Source: an uncultured Clostridia bacterium
GTDB taxonomy: Bacteria > Bacillota > Clostridia > Oscillospirales > Acutalibacteraceae
DNA: 5,126 nt
Direction of reading: 5' to 3'
Assembly (NCBI GenBank): GCA_947168785.1
Contig: CAMVNL010000207.1
Coordinates: 1-5,126, forward strand
Below, piece by piece: positions 1 to 4,526 of this stretch. The translations under genes were made by a program, and so were the position numbers. Every line of letters starts with the position of its first letter. Within the stretch, counting starts at the first letter, position 1. The notes under the pieces were generated by a model. It had not been told where the DNA came from and searched no databases. It worked only from the letters and a program-made list of their open reading frames with translations.

Positions 1-16
1 GCGCAATGTTTAACAT

Positions 17-45
17 ATTATACTATTTTTTGCGAATTTACGCAA
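17..45 (-). promoter_or_regulatory. Possible leftward promoter at the window edge
   Basis: Read on the minus strand there is a perfect TATAAT (22 down to 17) and, 17 bases upstream, TTGCGT (45 down to 40), which matches the sigma-A -35 consensus only in TTG. The -35 overlaps a small dyad, TTGCG-6 nt-CGCAA (30-45), which could be an operator. If real, it would drive a gene to the left of the window, divergent from the peroxidase gene. The stretch is AT-rich, so a chance -10 match is possible and no target gene is visible. Confidence 0.3.
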
Positions 46-149
46 GATATCCGCGGCATATTTTCAGAAATTTAACAATTATCCGTGATGATCCTGAAAC
101 TGCCCGCTTCCCGCCGATTTGTAAATGGGCTGTGAATTTTCTGTAAAAA

Positions 150-179
150 CTGCGGTAAGCCATTGACAACTGACCGCAG
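150..179. promoter_or_regulatory. Inverted repeat flanking the peroxidase -35 box, candidate operator
   Basis: The arms CTGCGGTAAG (150-159) and CTGACCGCAG (170-179) are inverted repeats matching at 9 of 10 positions, including seven outer pairs without a mismatch (CTGCGGT/ACCGCAG). The 10-base gap contains the TTGACA -35 box of the downstream gene. A dimeric protein bound here would compete with RNA polymerase, so a repressor site is the natural reading. The regulator is unknown; the arms do not look to me like a PerR or Fur box. Confidence 0.4.
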
Positions 180-193
180 AAAGGGTGTATAAT
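163..193 (+). promoter_or_regulatory. Sigma-A-type promoter of the glutathione peroxidase gene
   Basis: A perfect TTGACA (163-168) and a perfect TATAAT (188-193) are separated by 19 bases, longer than the optimal 17. Perfect boxes with a long spacer often mark a promoter whose output depends on a regulator that changes DNA geometry, which fits the dyad around the -35. Transcription would start near base 200, leaving a leader of about 24 bases before the ATG at 224. Confidence 0.75.
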
Positions 194-223
194 GATAAAA
201 AGAAATGAAAGGATTTTTCTGTT

Positions 224-766
224 ATGAGCATTTATGATTATTCCGTTCCCACTCCCGCCGGGGAGGAGCTGTCGCTTGCGCAGTACCGGGGCAAGGTGCT
301 GATGATCGTCAACACCGCCACCGGCTGCGGCTTTACCCCTCACTACAAGGATATCGAGGCCATCTATGAAAAGTGCCACGACAAGGGCTTTGAGGTCATC
401 GACGTGCCCTGCAATCAGTTCGCCGGTCAGACCCCCGGCACAGACGACGAGATCCACGAGTTCTGCACGCTGAAATACAACACCCAGTTCCCGCAGATGA
501 AGAAGAGCGACGTCAACGGTGAGAACGCCCTGCCGCTGTTCACTTACCTCAAGAGTCAGAAGGGCTTTGAGGGCTTCGGCCACGGCCCCATGGCGCTGGC
601 CATGAGCGCCATGCTGAAAAAGCAGGACAAGGATTATAAGAACAACCCCGATATCAAGTGGAATTTCACCAAGTTCATCGTGGACCGCGAGGGCAACGTC
701 GTCGCCCGTTTTGAGCCCACCGCCTCCATGAAGGACGTGGCGGCCTGCGTGGAATCGCTGCTGTAA
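224..766 (+). CDS. Glutathione peroxidase family protein (probable thioredoxin-dependent peroxidase)
   Basis: This 180-residue cytosolic protein of the GPx family reduces hydrogen peroxide and organic hydroperoxides. The peroxidatic cysteine is Cys35 in NTATGCGFTPHY, in place of the selenocysteine of animal enzymes. The other active-site residues are Gln69 in PCNQFAGQTPG and Trp146/Asn147 in KWNFTKF. Cys81 in FCTLKYNTQFP occupies the position of the resolving cysteine of thioredoxin-dependent 2-Cys GPx proteins, so thioredoxin rather than glutathione is the likely reductant (inference from the family). A segment rich in Lys, Met and Ala at about 117-143 lies before the Trp-Asn motif. The ATG at 224 follows AAAGGA (208-213) at good spacing, and the protein begins in phase with the family fold. 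There is no signal peptide. It is monocistronic: its own promoter lies upstream and a strong terminator downstream. No frame damage is seen. The family assignment is secure; the exact substrate is not. Confidence 0.95.
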   Translation: MSIYDYSVPTPAGEELSLAQYRGKVLMIVNTATGCGFTPHYKDIEAIYEKCHDKGFEVIDVPCNQFAGQTPGTDDEIHEFCTLKYNTQFPQMKKSDVNGENALPLFTYLKSQKGFEGFGHGPMALAMSAMLKKQDKDYKNNPDIKWNFTKFIVDREGNVVARFEPTASMKDVAACVESLL

Positions 767-800
767 AGTCAGCTTCCGACAGATCAAACAGGGTTGAGAG

Positions 801-840
801 AAGGATTTCCGGACGAACGGTCCGGGAGTCCTTTTTTCTT
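801..840 (+). terminator. Rho-independent terminator of the peroxidase gene
   Basis: The arms 801-814 and 820-833 form a continuous 14-bp stem, with G-T wobbles in its middle, closed by the loop GAACG. A run of six T follows, overlapping the 3' arm (832-837), then CTT. It lies 34 bases after the stop codon, which marks the peroxidase as a one-gene transcript. Confidence 0.9.
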
Positions 841-890
841 GGTTTGCACGGAAGGGGGGGAGACAAAGGTGGATTTGTCGGGATAAAATC

Positions 891-914
891 GTAGCACGCT
901 GCCTCAGCAGCGTT
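891..914 (+). repeat. Dispersed repeat, copy A (GTAGCACGC family)
   Basis: This copy folds into a perfect 7-bp hairpin: ACGCTGC (896-902), loop CTCA, GCAGCGT (907-913), preceded by GTAGC. It is the same unit as the copies at 1024-1079 and 4388-4443, in opposite orientation. Relative to the copy at 4388 the stem has T-A exchanged for A-T, a double change that keeps pairing. Confidence 0.6.
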
Positions 915-946
915 GCAACGCAGTTCCGATTAACGGCGCGAGTCGC

Positions 947-978
947 AGACCAAACGATCCGGTGTGATCGTTTGGTCT
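947..978. repeat. Perfect 13-bp inverted repeat (hairpin)
   Basis: The arms AGACCAAACGATC (947-959) and GATCGTTTGGTCT (966-978) are perfectly complementary around a 6-base spacer. No T-run follows on either strand, so it is not a typical intrinsic terminator. It lies inside the 891-1079 unit and may be its internal fold, a cruciform or a protein site. Confidence 0.7.
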
Positions 979-1023
979 GTTGCGATACAATGAGTCGACG
1001 GCAGTCGGCGATTGACAATAAAT

Positions 1024-1079
1024 GCCGTGCTACGGGAAGCAACATTTGCGCAGAAAACGCAACTGAGGCTGCATGCTAC
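1024..1079 (-). repeat. Dispersed repeat, copy B (56 bp)
   Basis: This stretch aligns without gaps to 4388-4443 at 48 of 56 positions, and its last 32 bases differ at only two positions. The stem region 1057-1074 has two transitions relative to the other copy. Read as minus-strand RNA these become G-U wobbles and pairing is kept, while on the plus strand they would be mismatches. This is why the functional sense is placed on the minus strand. Confidence 0.75.
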
Positions 1080-1120
1080 GGGATCTCGCCGAACTCCCAA
1101 TTTCCCGCTTCCTTTCCATC

Positions 1121-1148
1121 CCGCGGCATGCCGCGGCTGACCGCGGTC
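1121..1148. promoter_or_regulatory. Cluster of three CCGCGG palindromes at 10-bp spacing
   Basis: CCGCGG occurs at 1121-1126, 1131-1136 and 1141-1146, exactly one helical turn apart. The first two form a perfect 16-bp palindrome, CCGCGGCATGCCGCGG, and the third is the core of GACCGCGGTC (1139-1148). The spacing would place three sites on one face of the helix, about 100 bases upstream of the transporter promoter. A regulator site is possible, but no known protein is recognised from it. Confidence 0.35.
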
Positions 1149-1247
1149 TTCCGGTTCGCTGCGATCGCTTTTGGCAGTCTTTTTTATGATCCCGCACAGA
1201 ATGTTTGCCATAAGAAACAAGTATTTTAGACATTTTGTTCATTTTTG

Positions 1248-1276
1248 TTGCAATGGCGGCGGAGGCATGGTATAAT
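1248..1276 (+). promoter_or_regulatory. Promoter of the transporter-LRR operon
   Basis: TTGCAA (1248-1253) and a perfect TATAAT (1271-1276) are separated by 17 bases, with the extended -10 dinucleotide TG at 1268-1269 (TGGTATAAT). An AT-rich, T-run-containing upstream region precedes it. Transcription would start near 1283, giving a leader of about 58 bases. Any translation start upstream of about 1283 is therefore unlikely. Confidence 0.75.
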
Positions 1277-1293
1277 ACGTTTGTCTGTCTCCG

Positions 1294-1308
1294 TGCGCGC
1301 GGCGCGCA
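1294..1308 (+). promoter_or_regulatory. GC-rich inverted repeat in the operon leader
   Basis: TGCGCGC-G-GCGCGCA is a 7-bp inverted repeat about a single central base, followed by a run of seven A (1308-1314). It lies about 10-25 bases downstream of the expected transcription start. It could be an operator just past the promoter or a short leader hairpin. It is too far from the start codon to cover the ribosome binding site by itself. Confidence 0.35.
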
Positions 1309-1324
1309 AAAAAAGAAACTGCGG

Positions 1325-1333
1325 GAAAGGCGG
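1325..1333 (+). promoter_or_regulatory. Ribosome binding site that fixes the transporter start at 1341
   Basis: AAAGGCGG (within 1325-1333) lies 7 bases before ATG 1341. This choice rejects an in-frame TTG at 1245, which lies within or ahead of the promoter, and an in-frame GTG at 1293 with no ribosome binding site. A nearby ATG at 1336 is in a different frame from the transporter. Confidence 0.65.
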
Positions 1334-1340
1334 TCATGCT

Positions 1341-3062
1341 ATGGCAGGAAATGCCCTGGGCAAGGTGAAGGGTCTCTTCACCGAGATCAAAACCCACTGG
1401 AAGACCCCGGCGGAAGGGAAGTACGTCCCCTACCGGGAGTATAAGGATATCTTTATCGCGGTGGGCTCCAACTACGCCGGCAGCAAGCTGCTGGAGTATA
1501 TCTTTTTCGGCGCGGGATGCTACCTGATGATGTATCACTACCATCTCCCGTACCTCACTTTCACCATCATCGGCCTGATCAACATGCCGCTGAACTACGT
1601 CTGGGCCATGATCGGCTGGTATATCAACGACAACCTGGGCTTTCTGGAAAAGAAGAAGGAACGGATCATTTACAGCGTGTATTTCTTTTCCATCGTGCTG
1701 GGGCTCACGCTGATCCTCGCCCCGGTCAGCCGCCTGTTCGATCAGAACGGGGCCTTCGTCACCTTTATGAACGGGCTGGAGGGGATCAACTGCGACTCCG
1801 CCTTCAAAATCCTCGGGACACACATCCTCTGGAACGGCTGGGCCGGCTCCCGGAACATCTTCTGGCGCAAAAAGCTGCTGCCCAAGTTCGGCCGGTACAA
1901 ATACAGCCTCTACTGCGACTTCCTCCCCAAGATCGTCATGGTGGCGCTGATCGGCTGGATCCCCCTGTGGACCATCACGGACGTGGTGGAGCGCGTGTGG
2001 AAGGCCAACCTCCTGTTTGCTGTCTTCTCCATTTTCGGCTTCGGCAACAGCTTAGAGGCCTGCGCCCAGAATATCTCCCCCAACACCCGGGAGCGGGTGC
2101 TGGTGCGCACCTATCCCATCAAGCTGTCCCATCTGGCCCACTCCATTCTCGCCATCATCCTGCCGGTCATTATCGGCTGGCTGCCCCGCAAGTGGGAGGA
2201 TATCGGATTGTATCAATGGGTGCTGCCCATCACCTTCGGGACCTTCGCCATCCTCACCATGGTCTTTTCCGGGCGCATCAAGGAGCGCATCCCCCAGCCG
2301 CCGCTGGAAAAGAAGGTGCAGATCAACTTCTGGGACGGCATGTTCGGCGTCATGCGGAACAAATACAAGTGGATTCAGAACATCGTCTACCTGCTGGATT
2401 CCCTTGGCAACGGTATGCTGGCCTTCACCACCATCCTGTATCTCTACACCTTCCGCCTGTCGGGCCTGCTGTATTCGCTGATCGTGGCGCTGGTGTCCTT
2501 CGCGGGCACCCCGCCGGATTTCTTCACCCCCTTCTTCATGAAGCGGTTCAGCTACAAGCAGATCACCATCTTTTATCAGTTCTCCCGGGCGCTGGGCAAC
2601 GGCCTCATCGTGCTGTCGCTCCTGCTCTTCCGTCACAACGTGGTGCTGTGCGGTTCGATCTGCGTGGTGGTGCTGATCCTGATGGAGATGTGCAAGACCG
2701 TTCCCACCTCCGTGGGCCACGATATGGATATCCGTATCAACGACTATCAGATGTACCTGTCCGGCGATCGGCTGGTTTACCGGCCCCATTACCTCCTTCG
2801 TGGGCCTCATCATCCCGCTGCTGCTGCTCAACCACGGCTTCAACTCCAACTGGGACGTGCTGTTCATCGACGATTCGCGCATTTATATCATCATCATCCC
2901 GCTGCTGATCGACACGGTGGGCTACCTGCTGATGGCCATCCCGTACTTCTTCTGGGATTACGACGACGACAAGCAGAACAAGGTGATGGCGGTGCTGCGC
3001 CGCCGGGAGGAAGTCACCGCCGCGGCGCAGGCCGCCGAGGAAACGGAGGCGACCGTCAATGA
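1341..3062 (+). CDS. MFS/GPH (MelB-like) membrane transporter, frameshifted near the C-terminus
   Basis: This is a polytopic inner-membrane carrier resembling the glycoside-pentoside-hexuronide:cation symporter branch of the major facilitator superfamily. A basic cytoplasmic N-terminus (1-35) is followed by roughly ten to eleven hydrophobic helices up to residue 450. Family-like loop motifs are NISPNTRERV (244-253) and DMDIRINDYQMYLSG (461-475); the latter resembles the conserved Asp-Tyr loop of GPH carriers. From residue 479 the encoded protein becomes a His/Arg/Pro/Ala-rich string with no membrane helix, ending at TGA 3060-3062. The genuine C-terminus continues in another frame (2767-3066). 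The gene is therefore a recent pseudogene, carries a sequencing or assembly error, or, less likely, uses recoding. It is the first gene of the operon and its native 3' end overlaps the LRR gene. The substrate cannot be told; sugars or glycosides are the family norm. The family is fairly sure, the substrate unknown. Confidence 0.85.
   Translation: MAGNALGKVKGLFTEIKTHWKTPAEGKYVPYREYKDIFIAVGSNYAGSKLLEYIFFGAGCYLMMYHYHLPYLTFTIIGLINMPLNYVWAMIGWYINDNLGFLEKKKERIIYSVYFFSIVLGLTLILAPVSRLFDQNGAFVTFMNGLEGINCDSAFKILGTHILWNGWAGSRNIFWRKKLLPKFGRYKYSLYCDFLPKIVMVALIGWIPLWTITDVVERVWKANLLFAVFSIFGFGNSLEACAQNISPNTRERVLVRTYPIKLSHLAHSILAIILPVIIGWLPRKWEDIGLYQWVLPITFGTFAILTMVFSGRIKERIPQPPLEKKVQINFWDGMFGVMRNKYKWIQNIVYLLDSLGNGMLAFTTILYLYTFRLSGLLYSLIVALVSFAGTPPDFFTPFFMKRFSYKQITIFYQFSRALGNGLIVLSLLLFRHNVVLCGSICVVVLILMEMCKTVPTSVGHDMDIRINDYQMYLSGDRLVYRPHYLLRGPHHPAAAAQPRLQLQLGRAVHRRFAHLYHHHPAADRHGGLPADGHPVLLLGLRRRQAEQGDGGAAPPGGSHRRGAGRRGNGGDRQ
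2766..2775 (+). other. Frameshift junction in the transporter gene
   Basis: GATCGGCTGG is read Asp-Arg-Leu in the upstream frame, where YLSGDRL fits the family loop. In the downstream frame it is read Ile-Gly-Trp, where IGWFTGPITSF leads into a normal helix. Both readings look authentic here, so the frame change falls at or next to this decamer. In related carriers I would expect several more residues between the SG-x-R-L loop and the next helix, so a small deletion rather than a single-base change is plausible (inference). Confidence 0.6.
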
Positions 3063-3066
3063 GTAA
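2767..3066 (+). pseudogene. Displaced C-terminal part of the MFS transporter (last two helices)
   Basis: In this frame about 99 codons read as a well-formed carrier C-terminus. There is a helix around TSFVGLIIPLLLLNHGF, a hydrophilic loop with NSNWDVLFIDDSR, a second helix around IIIIPLLIDTVGYLLMAIPYFFW, then an acidic/basic cytoplasmic tail rich in Asp, Glu, Arg and Ala. It ends at TAA 3064-3066. There is no credible start of its own: the first usable codon is a GTG at 2800 without a ribosome binding site. It is thus the tail of the gene at 1341 rather than a separate gene. The intact coding character means that the break is recent, or absent in the real genome. Confidence 0.8.
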
Positions 3067-4342
3067 AAAGGACCGCGCGGAGAAAAAAGCCCGCAAGAAC
3101 AATCTTGTCGACCAGTCCTTCTACGACGGCTACAAGGACGCTATCCCGGAGGATCAGATCTGGGACTTTCAGGTGGAGGGCCTGCAAAAGCCGTGGATCC
3201 GCAAGCCCATGCCCAACGCCCGTGCCAAAAAGATCGTCGTGGTCTTCATTCTGGTGATCGCCATCTCCATCTCCATCTTCTTCTCCTTCTGGATCCTGCA
3301 CACCGACCCCTTCAAATACGGCGAGGCCGAGGACGGCGGCACGGAGCTGATCCGCTTTTCCAACCCCGGCGAGCTGCTGGAGCTGGCGCTTGATTACGCG
3401 GTCACGGACGTTCTCACCGAGGCGACTGTGACCACCAACGAAAAAGGGGAGAGCGAGCGGCACACGTCCTACAGTCTCACCAAGGACGAGACGCAGCCCA
3501 TCACCGCCCTGCACGAATACGCCTTCAACTGCGACGAGCGGATCCAGCGGATTACCGTGGGAAAGACCGTGACCTCCATCGACAACAAGGCCTTCTATTC
3601 CTGCTACGCCCTGCGGGAGATCCGGGTGGACCCGGAGAACCCCAACTACTGCGACGTGGACGGCGTGCTGTTCAACAAGGACAGGACGGAGCTGATCTGC
3701 TACCCCATCGACCACGACGCCTACCTGCGGGAAAAGTACGGCTACGAGGGGCAGTACTGGCCCTCGGACAACTGGAAGAACGACGAGGCGGTCGACAAAT
3801 ACAACGAATATTACACGCAGGAATATGAGGATCAGGTCAACACCTACGTGGTGCCGGAGACCGTGAAGGTGATCGGCCCGCTGGCCTTCAACTATTCGGA
3901 GCTGTTCCGGCTGTACCTGCCGGAGGGGCTTGAAAGGCTGGAGACCATGGCGATCTTCCGCAACTGGCACATCGAGCGGGTGGATACCTATACCGGCGCG
4001 CCGGGCGCGGACGGCCTGCCCGCCCCGGAGAATATCAAGGTCTCCCTGCCGGATTCGCTGACCTATATCGGGTCCGACTGCTTCAACTCCGCCATTGAGA
4101 TGGATTATATGTATATCCCCGCGAATGTGACCTACATTGGTCACCACGCCTTCTGGGGCGCGGCCCGCAACGAGGGCAAGGGCAAGCTGATCGGCCTGTA
4201 CGAGCTGCACGCGGCGCTGGACGAAGCGTCCTTCAAAGCGCAGGTGGACGCCGGCGACCAGTGGCAGGGCGAGTACGACAACGGCCTGTTCCCCAAAAGG
4301 GTCGGCGTGGTCTACGGCGCGGAACGCCCGGCTGGCCATTGA
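3059..4342 (+). CDS. Membrane-anchored BspA-type leucine-rich-repeat protein
   Basis: This 427-residue protein has a basic, Lys/Arg-rich cytoplasmic N-terminus (1-58), one transmembrane helix (about 59-80, VVVFILVIAISISIFFSFWI) and a long outer part. The outer part carries LRR_5/BspA-type repeats at about 148-216 and 263-375. Recognisable units are the pattern of aF-x-x-C followed by V-x-x-I (for example YAFNC at 154-158, KAFYSC and HHAFWGA) and the family hallmark DVDGVLFNKDRTELICYP (199-216). A Tyr/Asp/Glu-rich insert (217-262) splits the repeats. ATG 3059 follows GGAGG (3045-3049) and overlaps the true end of the transporter gene by 8 bases (ATGAGTAA), implying translational coupling. LRR_5 domains generally bind proteins or glycans at the surface. 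Here the partner is unknown, and a role with the transporter is inference from the coupling. There is no cleavable signal peptide or LPXTG sorting motif. Confidence 0.85.
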   Translation: MSKKDRAEKKARKNNLVDQSFYDGYKDAIPEDQIWDFQVEGLQKPWIRKPMPNARAKKIVVVFILVIAISISIFFSFWILHTDPFKYGEAEDGGTELIRFSNPGELLELALDYAVTDVLTEATVTTNEKGESERHTSYSLTKDETQPITALHEYAFNCDERIQRITVGKTVTSIDNKAFYSCYALREIRVDPENPNYCDVDGVLFNKDRTELICYPIDHDAYLREKYGYEGQYWPSDNWKNDEAVDKYNEYYTQEYEDQVNTYVVPETVKVIGPLAFNYSELFRLYLPEGLERLETMAIFRNWHIERVDTYTGAPGADGLPAPENIKVSLPDSLTYIGSDCFNSAIEMDYMYIPANVTYIGHHAFWGAARNEGKGKLIGLYELHAALDEASFKAQVDAGDQWQGEYDNGLFPKRVGVVYGAERPAGH

Positions 4343-4387
4343 GGCGGAAAAAAGGGATTGTCTTTGCCGGATCGAACGGCGCACGGC

Positions 4388-4443
4388 GCCGTGGTACGTG
4401 ATGCGGCATTGGCGCAGAAAACGCAGCTGAGGCTGCGTGCTAC
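4388..4443 (-). repeat. Dispersed repeat, copy C (56 bp)
   Basis: This is the partner of 1024-1079 (48 of 56 identical). Its core folds as ACGCAGC (4421-4427), TGAG, GCTGCGT (4432-4438), a perfect 7-bp stem. Its left end overlaps another perfect 7-bp hairpin, ACGGCGC-ACG-GCGCCGT (4376-4392). It begins 45 bases after the LRR stop codon and ends 14 bases before the terminator. On the minus strand the core stem is followed by TTTTC, a weak terminator-like tail. Confidence 0.75.
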
Positions 4444-4457
4444 TGCTTCTTCAAACT

Positions 4458-4497
4458 AAAAAACGGTGCGCCTGAAAATCGGCGTACCGTTTTTTTT
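4458..4497. terminator. Bidirectional intrinsic terminator between convergent genes
   Basis: ACGGTGCGCC (4463-4472) and GGCGTACCGT (4481-4490) form a 10-bp stem with one G-T wobble around an 8-base loop. It is flanked by six A on the left (4458-4463) and eight T on the right (4490-4497), so it works as a terminator in both directions. It closes the transporter-LRR operon on the plus strand and the ligase-like gene on the minus strand, whose stop codon is 30 bases away. Confidence 0.9.
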
Positions 4498-4526
4498 GAA
4501 TCGTATTGTACTGTCCGGAATCGCTG

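Larger units (their letters stand above)
891..1079. repeat. Candidate miniature element with 24-bp imperfect terminal inverted repeats
   Basis: Bases 891-914 and the reverse complement of 1056-1079 match at 20 of 24 positions, both beginning GTAGCA at the outer edge. They bound a 189-base non-coding unit that includes a strong internal hairpin. Size, inverted ends and lack of coding potential resemble a MITE or a paired REP-type (BIME-like) unit. No convincing target-site duplication is seen at the edges. It could equally be two independent copies of the same repeat that happen to face each other. Confidence 0.4.
841..1244. other. Gene-free region with repeats and palindromes
   Basis: No convincing protein is encoded here. 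The short open frames on both strands have no ribosome binding site and give Cys/Arg/Ser-rich, non-protein-like translations. What can be seen is a seven-G run (854-860), two inverted copies of a dispersed repeat (891-914 and 1024-1079), a 13-bp hairpin (947-978) and a cluster of CCGCGG boxes (1121-1146). An AT-rich stretch (about 1178-1250) then leads into the next promoter. A TTGACA at 1012-1017 has no -10 box at suitable spacing. Confidence 0.6.

Noticed and set aside
38..1045. A 335-codon open frame on the minus strand
   Set aside because: It lies antisense to the peroxidase gene and runs through its terminator and promoter. The translation has no family likeness and is a by-product of GC-rich codon use.
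891..1079. CRISPR-like array
   Set aside because: The repeats are inverted and unequally spaced, with no spacer regularity and no cas gene.
1161..1185. Possible terminator before the T-run at 1180-1185
   Set aside because: Only a 4-bp CTGC/GCAG stem can be formed, and no upstream transcript is known to need ending here.
972..1229. Small protein of 85 codons in the gene-free region
   Set aside because: No ribosome binding site; it begins inside a hairpin and crosses repeat and palindrome sequences, with a composition unlike a protein.
1245..1340. N-terminal extension of the transporter from a TTG at 1245
   Set aside because: The extension overlaps the -35 and -10 boxes, has no ribosome binding site and encodes an Arg-rich stretch unlike a carrier N-terminus.
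1517..2908. A 463-codon open frame on the plus strand inside the transporter
   Set aside because: Its translation is His/Arg/Pro/Gln-rich with no helices, the expected shadow of a membrane protein gene; the transporter frame over the same bases is clearly the real one.
3056..4384. A 442-codon open frame on the minus strand opposite the LRR gene
   Set aside because: It mirrors the LRR gene almost end to end and has a Val/Gly/Arg/His-rich translation typical of an antisense shadow, while the plus strand shows BspA repeat hallmarks and a ribosome binding site.
4321..4430. Second frameshift at the end of the LRR gene (another frame continues with RLAIEAEKRDC)
   Set aside because: The alternative tail looks helix-like for about a dozen residues but then runs into the dispersed repeat. 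Without orthologues the short GAERPAGH ending cannot be called abnormal.
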